From a bacterium D16-51 (GTDB taxonomy: Bacteria > Bacillota > Clostridia > Lachnospirales > Lachnospiraceae): a DNA stretch of 64,000 nt. The translations under genes were made by a program, and so were the position numbers. A model generated the notes under the pieces. It was given only the letters and a program-made list of their open reading frames with translations, was not told where the DNA came from and did not search any database. The stretch is from NCBI GenBank assembly GCA_003612285.1, contig RAYE01000020.1, positions 1 through 64,000 of the forward strand, written 5' to 3'. Numbering within the stretch: position 1 is the first letter of the stretch; each line of letters starts with the position of its first letter. Shown in pieces: positions 1-8,212 of this stretch.

Positions 1-80
1 CCCAGCCTTTATTTTAGAATTTTCAGGGTTGTTTTACTATTTAATTATCAAGGTTGTGCGTTGACTTTTTTTGCGTCAGC
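1..80 (-). other. probable rRNA operon leader (5' end, runs off the window)
   Basis: On the minus strand this AT-rich stretch follows three tandem promoters and has no reading frame. The sequence (ACCTTGATAATTAAATAGT, then GAAAATTCTAAAA) resembles the spacer or leader upstream of 16S rRNA in Clostridia. The rRNA itself would lie outside the left edge, so the assignment is inferred from promoter arrangement and resemblance only. Confidence 0.4.
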
Positions 81-87
81 GTGTTAT

Positions 88-310
88 ATATTACCACATC
101 TTTCCGCTCTTGTCAACAACTTTTTTTCATTTTTTTGAATTTCTTTTTTCTGTCGTCGTTTCCTTTTGTGCGACAGCGAAATTTATATTACCACACTGTC
201 ATCACTTTGTCAACAACTTTTTTCATTTTTTTGAAACTCTTTTCTGTCGTCATTTTTCTCTTTTGTGCGACAGCAGAACCTATACTATCATGCAAATTAT
301 TATTTGTCAA
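88..310 (-). promoter_or_regulatory. three tandem sigma-A promoters in a 97-bp repeat
   Basis: Three minus-strand promoters are visible. The first has -35 TTGACA at 111-116 and -10 TAATAT at 88-93. The second has -35 TTGACA at 208-213 and -10 TAATAT at 185-190. The third has -35 TTGACA at 305-310 and -10 TAGTAT at 282-287. Each spacer is exactly 17 bp and the -10 boxes are exactly 97 bp apart. The DNA between them is also repeated (TTTCATTTTTTTGAA; CTGTCGTC; TGTGCGACAGC). Perfect -35 boxes in tandem are typical of rRNA operons, so I infer they drive an rRNA operon beyond the left edge. Confidence 0.8.
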
Positions 311-338
311 TACTTTTTTGGAATTTTTTAGAAATATG

Positions 339-501
339 GTAACAGTTCAGCCATAGCCAATATTATGGGCGAATCATGCTTGCATGAATAAGCACATAAT
401 ATTAGCTATGAGCGGAACGCCATTTTATGAGCAAAGTTAGCTGCAAAGCAGCGAGAAAACGCCGCAGGCGTCTTTGCGAATGGCGTGGGCTGAACTGTTA
501 C
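339..501. mobile_element. MITE, 163 bp, GTAAC ends, 8-bp target duplication
   Basis: The element begins GTAACAGTTCAGCC and ends GGCTGAACTGTTAC, a perfect 14-bp terminal inverted repeat. It is flanked by the 8-bp direct repeat GAAATATG (331-338 and 502-509). It has no coding capacity. The interior holds several palindromes. GTAA termini with 8-bp duplications are features known for the IS66 family, so a non-autonomous IS66 derivative is likely. It sits just upstream of the outermost tandem promoter. A 163-bp relative lies at 12237-12399. Confidence 0.8.
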
Positions 502-537
502 GAAATATGGTTATCTATTGTTACTATTCATTATTAT

Positions 538-1218
538 TCAATCAGCAGATGGATATTCAAAGCATAAAAGACGATACGGCTCTTCATCTTCTTCAATATC
601 TGGGAACCGTCCTACGCTTTCATAAAAACGGTTATCAGCATTATCATCATTACACATGGAAACTTCGCCTATCAACACATCACCACTGCCAGTCAGCACA
701 TCAAAATCATGATACTGATGTGGCCACAAAGTAATACTCTCCCCTGGCATAAGTTCTACCGCTGCCCCAGCAGGAACATAGTAAGAACGCCCATCAGAAT
801 TCACCAGAACATCCGTATCGGCCAGTCCGCCTTCCCCATCATCATTGTATACATGAATCAACAATGTTCCCCCTCCACGGTTAATAATATCCTCTGACTT
901 TTTCCAATGGAAATGCATTGGTGAATGCTGCCCTTCTTTTAGCATTAAAAGCTTTTCTGCATATACCTTTTTGTATTTAGGGTTATTCTGGTTACCATTG
1001 CGAAGCGTAATAAGCGCAAAACCCACTTTCTCCCAATCACCGCAGCCATAATCTGTAATATCCCATCCAAGCATATTATCACGTATCTCATCAAATTCAT
1101 GCCCTTTATTTTTCCACTCCTCTGGAGGCCAATTACAAAAAGGCGGCAGACAGAACCCATTTTCCCCTGCCAATTTTTCCATCATACGGATTATCCTATT
1201 AATTTCACTACGTTTCAT
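538..1218 (-). CDS. D-lyxose isomerase (cupin, YdaE-like)
   Basis: Predicted 226-residue sugar isomerase interconverting D-lyxose and D-xylulose in the cytoplasm. The sequence matches the D-lyxose isomerase family: an N-terminal helical part (MKRSEINRII), then a cupin barrel with metal ligands in SPMHFHWKKSED and LWPHQYHDF, which supply three or four His plus a Glu. Length fits the family. I chose the ATG at 1218; a TTG four codons upstream (1230) is possible. The gene has no sugar-operon neighbours. It lies 200 bp downstream of the deacetylase and is preceded by leader cassette copy 1 (small ORF and hairpin), which probably controls its translation. The function is confident at family level; the physiological substrate is inferred. 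Confidence 0.82.
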   Translation of the reverse strand: MKRSEINRIIRMMEKLAGENGFCLPPFCNWPPEEWKNKGHEFDEIRDNMLGWDITDYGCGDWEKVGFALITLRNGNQNNPKYKKVYAEKLLMLKEGQHSPMHFHWKKSEDIINRGGGTLLIHVYNDDGEGGLADTDVLVNSDGRSYYVPAGAAVELMPGESITLWPHQYHDFDVLTGSGDVLIGEVSMCNDDNADNRFYESVGRFPDIEEDEEPYRLLCFEYPSAD

Positions 1219-1342
1219 AATTTGCACCAAGCCTCAAGCGAAAATACCTGCATTTTCTTTTGAGGCGCAAACACTAAGGAACTGCCCTAAGGATGAAAAA
1301 TATGTGTTTGCATAGTATCCTTTCCTCTTTTTTCTTTCATCC
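1219..1342 (-). promoter_or_regulatory. duplicated 5' leader cassette, copy 1 (uORF plus two hairpins)
   Basis: Read on the minus strand: an A/G-rich stretch with a Shine-Dalgarno (GAGGAAAGGA), an 8-codon ORF (1287-1313), a CAAACAC/GTGTTTG stem, then hairpin B (arms GCCTCAA and TTGAGGC around GAAAATGC and GTATTTTC). It ends GGCTTGGTGCAAATTATG at the start codon of the D-lyxose isomerase. Copy 2 at 8099-8212 has the same order and nearly the same sequence. The TTGAGG beside the start lies in the 3' arm of hairpin B, so the hairpin would hide it. Copy 1 carries about 12 extra bases (AGGGCAGTTCCT) after the small ORF's CCT codon. No promoter is obvious here; transcription may come from the deacetylase gene. 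Confidence 0.7.
1287..1313 (-). CDS. leader peptide MQTHIFHP (uORF of cassette copy 1)
   Basis: Eight codons, ATG to TAG, with a good Shine-Dalgarno (GAGGAAAGGA) 4 nt upstream. The peptide MQTHIFHP is identical to the first eight residues of the uORF at 8128-8172. All four base differences between the two copies in this stretch (CAT/CAC, ATT/ATC, TTT/TTC, CAT/CAC) are synonymous third-position changes, which argues that the peptide is translated and selected. Function is unknown; an attenuation or ribosome-stalling role is inferred. Confidence 0.5.
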   Translation of the reverse strand: MQTHIFHP

Positions 1343-1418
1343 TATTCCCCATGCCGCGCACTTTGCGGCACAAATAGCAATGAAAAAATGCTGCTTTTGC
1401 ATTTTTCCAAATACTTCC

Positions 1419-2768
1419 CTAATTATTTACAGGATGATGCACCTCATCCGTACTGGCAGTAATCGGCAGGAAAGTATATCCATTCTTTTTTCCATACTGA
1501 ATCATCTTTTCCAATGCATTAATTGTTTTATCATTATTTGCAAAATCATGCATCAAAACGACATTACCACGTCCCTTCCGCAAGCTTGCACAAAAATTAG
1601 AATATGTCTCCCGTGAACTGCTGGCGCCGCCTGCATCACAGCTATCTACATTCCAGTCAAAATAATGATATCCCCAGCTATGCAGCTTTGCAGTCAGTTT
1701 CGTCATAATCCCTGGATTATATTTACTGACCATATTGGAACTTCCTCCTGGAAAACGGCTGACTATGCACCATACGCCATATTTTGCAAAAAACAAATCC
1801 CTCAATTTATCCAAGTTTTCATGATAAGATTTTTCCGACTGGTAAATTATATCATACTTATGCTGATATCCATGAAGCGCCAAAGTATGTCCTTCATCTA
1901 TTACACGTTTCGTCAAATCAAAATCCTTCTGCGCTGGTTTCAATTCAAAAAAAGTCGCCTTCACATGGTTCTTTTTAAGAATATCCAATATCTTTGTTGT
2001 GCTATAACGGTTCGGGCCATCATCAAAAGTAAGGTAAATCACATTTTGAACCCGCTTTTTGACTTTGAGTCTGCAGCAATATCTTTTTCCATTTTTGCTT
2101 TTGCCTACTAATACAGCTTTCCCTTTCCTTTTTGCAATTACTTTTCCAGATTTAGAAACCTTTGCAACAGACGGATTGGCAGAACTCCATTTTATATGTA
2201 TATTTTCCTTATTACACTGCAAATCCAGGTGCTCTCCTTTCATCATAGTGAAAACCGGATATACCATGCCAAATTTACTGACTTTTATATGATATCTTTT
2301 TGTAGTAGTTTCTCCTCCAAGCTCACTTTTTACTGTGATTTTTGCTTTTCCCGCCTTCAAGGCATGGATTGTCCCCTTTTTTGATACAGAAACTACTTTC
2401 TTTTTGCTGCTTTTGCAGAAAAGCACTTTCTCTCCAGGCACAGCCAAAGATACCTCTTCCCCAAGGTTTAATTTCATGTTCCTTTCCTGCTGCAGATAGT
2501 CAAATCCCCCGCTGCAGAGTAACGGGGCATACCCTAATTTCTGTCCGCCCCCAACAACTGCTGCTTCCGCCTGCCTCCCTGGGGCTGATGCAGTTATACC
2601 ATCTAAAAATACAGCACACAATAATATAACTATTAAAAGAAACTTTTTGCATTTTCTCTGCCAGCAATTTCCATAGGTACTGCTCTTCCCTGCCTTGAAA
2701 AACAGCGCACCTTCTGTACTGGTGCGCTGCTGCTTTCTATCCTCTCTGTCTCTTGTAACATCTTTCAT
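1419..2768 (-). CDS. secreted polysaccharide deacetylase with Big2-like domains
   Basis: 449-residue NodB-type (CE4) deacetylase expected to remove N- or O-acetyl groups from a cell-wall or extracellular glycan. An N-terminal membrane anchor or signal (KKFLLIVILLCAVFLDGI, about residues 42-60) follows an unusually long charged N-tail. Two Ig-like Big2-type segments follow (WSSANPSVAKVSKSGKV), then the NodB domain from about residue 245. NodB motifs seen are TFDDGPN (catalytic Asp and metal Asp), HGYQH (metal His pair), RFPGGS, DWNVDS and LMHDF. Start ATG 2768 has GGAG 8 nt upstream. A 67-codon gene precedes it at 49 bp. The N-tail contains a hairpin (2700-2730) resembling one arm of the 94-bp repeat. 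Family is certain; substrate is not. Confidence 0.88.
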   Translation of the reverse strand: MKDVTRDREDRKQQRTSTEGALFFKAGKSSTYGNCWQRKCKKFLLIVILLCAVFLDGITASAPGRQAEAAVVGGGQKLGYAPLLCSGGFDYLQQERNMKLNLGEEVSLAVPGEKVLFCKSSKKKVVSVSKKGTIHALKAGKAKITVKSELGGETTTKRYHIKVSKFGMVYPVFTMMKGEHLDLQCNKENIHIKWSSANPSVAKVSKSGKVIAKRKGKAVLVGKSKNGKRYCCRLKVKKRVQNVIYLTFDDGPNRYSTTKILDILKKNHVKATFFELKPAQKDFDLTKRVIDEGHTLALHGYQHKYDIIYQSEKSYHENLDKLRDLFFAKYGVWCIVSRFPGGSSNMVSKYNPGIMTKLTAKLHSWGYHYFDWNVDSCDAGGASSSRETYSNFCASLRKGRGNVVLMHDFANNDKTINALEKMIQYGKKNGYTFLPITASTDEVHHPVNN

Positions 2769-2817
2769 TTCATTTTCTCCATTAAGTATTTTAAATCTAA
2801 CGGGATAGGACACAGTT

Positions 2818-3021
2818 TTATCCTTGAAAGCTTTTTGACGCAATCCTATCCGCTAACTGATTCATATCTGCATTTTCCTGACGTTTTCTTTCTTCCTCAT
2901 GTGCAAGCATATTCTCTGTAACCGCATTTCTTTTCTGCTCTGCCGTCATGTTCATAAACCTCTTTTTATCTTCGCTGTTTAGCTTCTTTAAAAAATCCAG
3001 TTCTTCCGGCAAATTTTCCAT
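2818..3021 (-). CDS. small charged protein, unknown function
   Basis: 67 residues, not recognised. Start ATG 3021 has a strong AGGAGG 6 nt upstream. The sequence is highly charged and predicted helical (ENLPEELDFLKKLN, EQKRNAVTENMLAHEEERKRQ), with no signal peptide or membrane segment. It lies immediately upstream of the deacetylase on the same strand, so the two may be cotranscribed. A small cytoplasmic helical adaptor would fit, but nothing in the sequence assigns a role. Confidence 0.65.
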   Translation of the reverse strand: MENLPEELDFLKKLNSEDKKRFMNMTAEQKRNAVTENMLAHEEERKRQENADMNQLADRIASKSFQG

Positions 3022-3104
3022 ATACTTCCTCCTTTTGCAAATACTGCCCTTTACTTTATAAACAATAGTATATGGATTATCATCTGAACTATTCAAAACT
3101 GTCA

Positions 3105-3184
3105 GTTACTATTCACGCTGATTTCTGCTAAAGGCTGAAACTGTCGTGCCTGTACATAAGATTTTAGTTCTGTTCTAGAGTTAC
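3105..3184. repeat. diverged GTTAC-ended MITE remnant
   Basis: Starts GTTACTATTCACG and ends GAGTTAC. It aligns along most of its length with the left part of the element at 30962 (AAGGCTGAAA, GATTTTAG, TCTAGA). No target duplication is evident. Its right end overlaps the stop codon (3181-3183) of the next gene, so the insertion may have replaced that gene's original 3' end. Confidence 0.55.
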
Positions 3185-4191
3185 ACTGATTTATCAACCC
3201 TAAGCCCTTTCATATCTACATCCAGGACAATCTGATCCTGAATCAAGGTTTTGACATCAGTCTGCAAATTTAAAATTGCCTGCTGGCTGCCAGACACAGC
3301 CTGCATTGTTGCAGAAAATACGGTTGCCTGCAGCTCTTGATTTTCCCTTTCCTGTTCCGCTTCCTCTTTTTTCAGCTTTTCCCGGCGTATTTTTTCCTCC
3401 AAAGCCTCTTCCTGGGCTTCGAGCTGTTCTTCCTTCTCTTCCTGCCTATCCTCATCAACCTTATCCACGCCTTCCTGCATAAGGTCTCCAACCTGCTCCT
3501 TTAATGCATTCTTTATAATCGCCTCTGCATCCTTTTTCGCATCTACCATAGGATGTGTTTTCAAAAGCGCCTTCTGTGTCGCATGAATTGTAGCATTCTC
3601 TACCATAATATCCTGACGGCTGCTATTAATCATCCCCCTGTACTTTTCTTCTTCCTTATCGCATTCTAACATTTCCTTTTGATAATTCGTAAGCGGAGGC
3701 ATCTCTTTCAGCCGTTCCTGTTCCTCTGGCGTCAGCTTTAATTCTTCGTTAAACGGGTCTTTTTTTGCAGCATTTTCTTTTTGCACCAGTTCCAAATCCT
3801 TTTGTTCCTGGCTATCGGGGGCAATTTCATAACGTTTCATAATTTCTCCCCGCCGTTCATCAAGCTCTTTTATTTTCTGCCCTGTCCCTAAAATGTTTTT
3901 CTCCAGTTCACCAATCAGGCTTTCACTCTCTTCCATTTCCCCATCAATCGCCAAATCAGACTCAAACTGATCCATCAAACGTTTTACTGCACTTTTCTGT
4001 GCCTGCGCAAACTTATCACTGACCATTTCCTGGCGGCTTACCAAATCCCCTACATAAATCGCATTCCCCTTTATCCTGTTATCTGATTTGCTCTGTCTCT
4101 CTTTACTGCCAGTACTTATCTGAAATAATATCTTATTATTTTCCTGTACATCCCTGTTTTCTCCAGTTAAAATCCCAATTCCATTCCCCAT
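3181..4191 (-). CDS. coiled-coil protein of unknown function
   Basis: 336 residues, not recognised. ATG 4191 is preceded by AGAGG at 6 nt. There is no signal peptide or membrane span. The protein is dominated by Glu/Lys/Gln-rich helices. Residues about 240-285 (EEKEEQLEAQEEALEEKIRR) form a long coiled coil, and the last 45 residues (SATMQAVSGSQQAILNLQTD) look like an amphipathic helix. It stands alone between the small gene at 3021 and glpK. The C-terminal end coincides with a MITE remnant and may be altered by it. A structural or scaffolding role is conceivable but unsupported. Confidence 0.65.
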   Translation of the reverse strand: MGNGIGILTGENRDVQENNKILFQISTGSKERQSKSDNRIKGNAIYVGDLVSRQEMVSDKFAQAQKSAVKRLMDQFESDLAIDGEMEESESLIGELEKNILGTGQKIKELDERRGEIMKRYEIAPDSQEQKDLELVQKENAAKKDPFNEELKLTPEEQERLKEMPPLTNYQKEMLECDKEEEKYRGMINSSRQDIMVENATIHATQKALLKTHPMVDAKKDAEAIIKNALKEQVGDLMQEGVDKVDEDRQEEKEEQLEAQEEALEEKIRREKLKKEEAEQERENQELQATVFSATMQAVSGSQQAILNLQTDVKTLIQDQIVLDVDMKGLRVDKSV

Positions 4192-4369
4192 AATCTGCCT
4201 CTTTTCCGCAAAGGCACATGCAGGCCCGCCTACATATAAATTCTTCGGGCAAAAATGATAACCGCCTGCCTTTGCTAATTACACTGTAAGTTTATCCATA
4301 TGTATATATCGGCAAAAACCAATGAATTTCTTAGGGTGTGTTTATAAATTGCTTTTTGCCAGGCGCGCA

Positions 4370-5860
4370 TCAGCCCTTCCAGGTCATCGCGCATCTTACC
4401 GCCTGTTTCCATCCCTCTATCCGTTTCTGGCGTTCTGCTTCTGTTATTTGCGGTTCAAATTTCTGATTCATTGCTGCGTTTTGAAGTATTTCCTCCTTGT
4501 CTTTCCAAAACCCTACTGCAAGGCCGGCCAGGTACGCCGCCCCTGCCGCCGTACTTTCTACGCATTCCGGGCGCAGTACCGCAGTATCTATAATATCTGA
4601 CTGAGTCTGCATTAAAAAGTCATTTGAACTTGCTCCCCCGTCTGCTTTCAGAGCAGAAAGCCGTATGCCAGAATCAGCTTCCATTGCCTGCAGTACATCA
4701 TTTACCTGGTAAGCAATAGATTCCAATGTTGCCCGTATAATATGATATTTATTAACGCCACGCGTCAACCCAACAATTGTCCCTCTTGCATATTGATTCC
4801 AATATGGCGCACCCAGGCCGGTAAATGCCGGAACCACATAGCACCCATTCGTATCAGGTACTTTTTGGGCCATATATTCTGAATCCTCCGCTGAATCTAT
4901 CAGCCGAATTTCATCCCGCAGCCATTGCACAGAAGCTCCTGCAATAAAAATAGAACCCTCCAGCGCATAAGCCACTTTCCCGCCAACTCCCCACGCAATC
5001 GTTGTAACAAGCCCATTTTTAGAAAATACAGGCTTCTCACCTGTATTCATTAAAAGAAAACAGCCTGTACCATATGTGTTTTTTGCCTCCCCTTTCTGAA
5101 AACACGCCTGCCCAAAAAGCGCCGCCTGCTGGTCGCCTGCCGCGCTTCCTACTGGAACAGGCCCACCCAGGAAAGAGGCGTCTGTCACCCCATAAACTTC
5201 ACTGGATTGGCGCACTTCCGGCAGCATACATATAGGAATATTTAGTTCTTTTAGGATTTCTTCATCCCATTGCAGCGTATTGATATTATACATCATAGTA
5301 CGGGAAGCATTCGAATAATCTGTTACATGGACGCGCCCCTTTGTCAGTTTCCAAATCAGCCAGGTATCAACTGTCCCAAAAAGAAGTTCCCCTTTTTCTG
5401 CACGCTCACGCACCCCTTCAACATTATCCAGAATCCATTTTAGCTTAGTAGCTGAAAAATAGGCGTCAATCACAAGCCCTGTCTTCTTCCTGAAAATATC
5501 TGTCAGTCCCCGTTCCTTTAAACTATCACAATATTCTGACGTACGGCGGCACTGCCAGACAATCGCGTTATAAACTGGCTCTCCTGTTTTCCGGTTCCAC
5601 ACAATTGTAGTTTCCCTCTGATTCGTAATGCCAACCGCTGCAATATCCTCCGCAGATAAACCAACCTTTGACATAGCCTCTACTGCCACGCCAAGCTGCG
5701 TAGACCAGATTTCATCAGCATTGTGCTCTACCCAGCCGGGATTCGGAAAAATCTGGGTAAATTCCTTTTGCGCAACCGATACGATTTTTCCCTTTTTATC
5801 GAATAAAATACAGCGGTTGCTTGTTGTCCCTGCATCCAGTGCCATAATATACTTTCCCAT
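4370..5860 (-). CDS. glpK: glycerol kinase
   Basis: 496-residue FGGY-family kinase that phosphorylates glycerol with ATP to sn-glycerol-3-phosphate in the cytosol. The N-terminal phosphate-binding loop LDAGTTSNR, the substrate-region motifs GITNQRET and WQCRRT, GTVDTWL, and the C-terminal ATP-site segment DGGASSN are all present. Length equals the usual 495-505. Start ATG 5860 follows GGGGGA at 5 nt. No glpF or glpD is adjacent, so it appears monocistronic; the next gene upstream (fbp) ends 103 bp away. No histidine-loop or regulatory element was identified. Identification is confident. Confidence 0.95.
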   Translation of the reverse strand: MGKYIMALDAGTTSNRCILFDKKGKIVSVAQKEFTQIFPNPGWVEHNADEIWSTQLGVAVEAMSKVGLSAEDIAAVGITNQRETTIVWNRKTGEPVYNAIVWQCRRTSEYCDSLKERGLTDIFRKKTGLVIDAYFSATKLKWILDNVEGVRERAEKGELLFGTVDTWLIWKLTKGRVHVTDYSNASRTMMYNINTLQWDEEILKELNIPICMLPEVRQSSEVYGVTDASFLGGPVPVGSAAGDQQAALFGQACFQKGEAKNTYGTGCFLLMNTGEKPVFSKNGLVTTIAWGVGGKVAYALEGSIFIAGASVQWLRDEIRLIDSAEDSEYMAQKVPDTNGCYVVPAFTGLGAPYWNQYARGTIVGLTRGVNKYHIIRATLESIAYQVNDVLQAMEADSGIRLSALKADGGASSNDFLMQTQSDIIDTAVLRPECVESTAAGAAYLAGLAVGFWKDKEEILQNAAMNQKFEPQITEAERQKRIEGWKQAVRCAMTWKG

Positions 5861-5962
5861 GAAAGTCCCCCATTCTTAATTTATACTGCACGTCATATTC
5901 CTGCTTTGGACAGATTGGTAAATTCTCTTGAATATAACAGTTCCCCATCAACAATTTTACTA

Positions 5963-7834
5963 TTACAGTTCCTTATAATATTCCAGCAGCTTTTTTAAAT
6001 CGGAAATATCTTCCAGGATCCTTTTCCCTGCGTCAGTATCCCTTACCATCACACGCATCTTTTCAGTTTCTACAAAATTGGAATCTGATTCAATATCCTT
6101 ATTTTCCCGAAGTGCCTGATAAACACTTTCAAATGGTTGATGCGCTTTAATCCGAAGCCCATGCGAATTATAAATCAGCGTATACCCCGCAATCCCAGTT
6201 GTTTCATGCAGATTCCTGCAAAAACCCCCATCAATTACCAAAAGCTTTCCATCCGCCCTGATTGGCTGCTCTCCTTCAATCGTCTTAACAGGCGTATGCC
6301 CATTAATAATATGTGACATATCTGTATATAATCCAAATTCACGCAAAATCATATTGCATGTTTTTTCCTCCTGGTAATGCCTGTAATATGGGTTTGTTTC
6401 CTCCGTCCATGCCTCCCTGTCCTCAATAAATGTCCTCTCAAATGTTTTAATGTTCCTGCCGCAAAGCGGAGACTTCCTTCCCGACCAAAGATACCACATA
6501 AAATCCCTGGCATTTTTATCATGTTTATTATAATATGCCCGCCTCGCTGTCCTGTCCGCATAGTCAAGGTATGATTTTCCCTGATAGGTTTCCCCTTCCA
6601 TCTGCACCCCTTCAAAATTCCCGGATTCATCCATCGGAATACAGCCATGATACAAAAGATTCCCATTATAGATGCGGTACATACTCCCCTTTTCATATAA
6701 GAAGCTTATATGCGCCTGTAACCGGACACTATTTAAAAAAGCGGTCTTTAATTCATCCATTACAGCTTGTTCCCCTTCTGACAAAATATAAACATCTTCC
6801 TTGTCTAATGTAGGAAAAGCCGTATCATTCATGGCATAACGTTTATCCTGGATAATTACCTCCCCTGTTCCAAAATCTATTTTATCTAACAGCATCCTGT
6901 CATTCATTTTATACTCCGGATGTTTTCTGATAATATCCCCCTCCAGCTTAAAGAGGATTACCGAAATTGCCTTTAATGCAGCGTCCATTGGATTTTCATT
7001 TTGGTATGTATTTACTGCAAACAGCGCAAGGGAACGAAGGCTGATACCATAACCGCTCTCCAAAATCTCTGTATTATGGTTTTTCAGGTTATTTCGGATT
7101 ACATTAGCAATACAAGCCATACTGCCCGCAGCCGCCCCCATCCACAAAATATCATGGTTTCCCCATTCAATATCCAGGGAGTGATGTTTTTGCAGTAAAT
7201 CCAGAATTTTATCCGCATAAGGCCCCCTGTCAAAAATGTCCCCTACAATATGCAGGTGATCTACCGCAAGCTGCTTAATCAGCGCTGACAGCGCAATAAT
7301 AAATTCATCCGCATTGTCAATATCTAGTATGGTATCAATTATCTTGCTGTGATATAACACCTGGTTGTCATCCTCATCCTTCTGTACATGAAGCAGTTCG
7401 TCAATAATATAAGCAAAATCCTTCGGCATTGCTTTTCTTACTTTTGACCTTGTGTATTTAGAAGATAACAGCTTTGCAATTTCTACTAACTGATTCAATA
7501 TCATCCGGTACCATTCCCTGGAAAGTTCCGTCTTCTTTTGCAGCATATCCAGTTTTTCCCTGGGATAATAAATCAGAGTACAAATCTCCTGCTGTTCAAA
7601 ATCTGTCAAAACCTCCCCAAACAAAAGATTTACCTTTTCACGGATAACGCCAGAGCAATTATTTAAAATATGATAAAATGCCTCATATTCCCCATGTAAA
7701 TCACTCATAAAATGTTCTGTACCCTTCGGCAGGTTCAAGATTGCATTTAAATTGATAATTTCCCTGCAGACCGCCTGCCTGGATGGATATTTTTCCGCCA
7801 ATAATTTCAAATACTTTTCATCTTTTAATTCCAC
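5963..7834 (-). CDS. fbp: class III fructose-1,6-bisphosphatase
   Basis: 623 residues. It hydrolyses fructose-1,6-bisphosphate to fructose-6-phosphate in gluconeogenesis. This is the Firmicute-specific class III type with a calcineurin-like metallophosphatase core: HFMSDLHGEY (metal-binding DxH), IVGDIFDRGPYADK (GDxxDRG) and WGNHDILWMG (GNHD), plus a later INGHTPVK His. Length is close to B. subtilis Fbp (about 670). The start is GTG 7834 with AGGGGGAGG just upstream. The promoter at 7905-7932 leaves a UTR of about 70 nt. With pfkA (55447) it closes the F6P/FBP cycle. Confidence 0.95.
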   Translation of the reverse strand: MELKDEKYLKLLAEKYPSRQAVCREIINLNAILNLPKGTEHFMSDLHGEYEAFYHILNNCSGVIREKVNLLFGEVLTDFEQQEICTLIYYPREKLDMLQKKTELSREWYRMILNQLVEIAKLLSSKYTRSKVRKAMPKDFAYIIDELLHVQKDEDDNQVLYHSKIIDTILDIDNADEFIIALSALIKQLAVDHLHIVGDIFDRGPYADKILDLLQKHHSLDIEWGNHDILWMGAAAGSMACIANVIRNNLKNHNTEILESGYGISLRSLALFAVNTYQNENPMDAALKAISVILFKLEGDIIRKHPEYKMNDRMLLDKIDFGTGEVIIQDKRYAMNDTAFPTLDKEDVYILSEGEQAVMDELKTAFLNSVRLQAHISFLYEKGSMYRIYNGNLLYHGCIPMDESGNFEGVQMEGETYQGKSYLDYADRTARRAYYNKHDKNARDFMWYLWSGRKSPLCGRNIKTFERTFIEDREAWTEETNPYYRHYQEEKTCNMILREFGLYTDMSHIINGHTPVKTIEGEQPIRADGKLLVIDGGFCRNLHETTGIAGYTLIYNSHGLRIKAHQPFESVYQALRENKDIESDSNFVETEKMRVMVRDTDAGKRILEDISDLKKLLEYYKEL

Positions 7835-7904
7835 AAATCCTCCCCCTTTCTAAAATGGACTTTCAAATGCTTCCGAGAGCGTGTTTGATTAATATATTTT
7901 CTAT

Positions 7905-7932
7905 ATATTATCATAAAAAACGACTAAGTCAA
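7905..7932 (-). promoter_or_regulatory. fbp promoter
   Basis: Minus strand TTGACT (7927-7932), 16-bp spacer, TAATAT (7905-7910), about 70 nt upstream of the fbp GTG start. The 7835-8098 gap otherwise holds AT-rich DNA with no other recognised feature. Confidence 0.65.
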
Positions 7933-8098
7933 ACAATCCTTTTCTTAAATCATAGTAACATTTTACCAAATAATCCCTCAAAAAAGTGCCACATTATTGG
8001 GAAATTTCCTTAATTGCCATTTTTAATGATAAATGATAAAATTAATACAGTTTATAGAATATTATACACTATTAATTTATTAAAAAGAAGGGATAAGG

Positions 8099-8212
8099 GT
8101 GAAAGAAAAAAAAGAAGAAAGGGTAAAATGCAAACACACATCTTCCACCCTTTGTGTTTGCGCCTCAAATGAAAATGCAGGCATTTTCGCTTGAGGCTTG
8201 GTACAAATCATG
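8099..8212 (+). promoter_or_regulatory. duplicated 5' leader cassette, copy 2 (uORF plus two hairpins)
   Basis: Order: A/G-rich Shine-Dalgarno (GAAGAAAGGG), uORF 8128-8172, stem A CAAACACA (8131-8138) with TGTGTTTG (8153-8160), then hairpin B. In hairpin B, GCCTCAA (8162-8168) pairs with TTGAGGC (8191-8197) and GAAAATGC (8171-8178) pairs with GCATTTTC (8181-8188). This gives 15 base pairs interrupted by one 2x2 internal loop. It ends GGCTTGGTACAAATCATG at the HD-GYP start codon. The uORF stop lies inside the 5' arm of hairpin B, so translating it would open the hairpin and free TTGAGG. Copy 1 precedes the D-lyxose isomerase gene on the other strand. Confidence 0.7.
8128..8172 (+). CDS. leader peptide MQTHIFHPLCLRLK (uORF of cassette copy 2)
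   Basis: Fourteen codons then TGA, with GAAAGGG as Shine-Dalgarno. The first eight residues equal the uORF at 1287-1313 despite four synonymous base differences. The C-terminal half is encoded by the hairpin arms (CTC AAA TGA at the base of hairpin B), so this half may be set by structure rather than peptide selection. Function unknown. Confidence 0.5.
   Translation: MQTHIFHPLCLRLK

Noticed and set aside
54-356. Two small plus-strand open frames over the promoter array
   Set aside because: No ribosome site, composition follows the T-rich repeats, and they overlap clear promoters on the other strand.
4333-4375. GTGTGTTTATAAATTGCTTTTTGCC next to the glpK stop, similar to 13030-13058
   Set aside because: Similarity is about 25 bp and T-rich; no inverted repeat or target duplication was seen.
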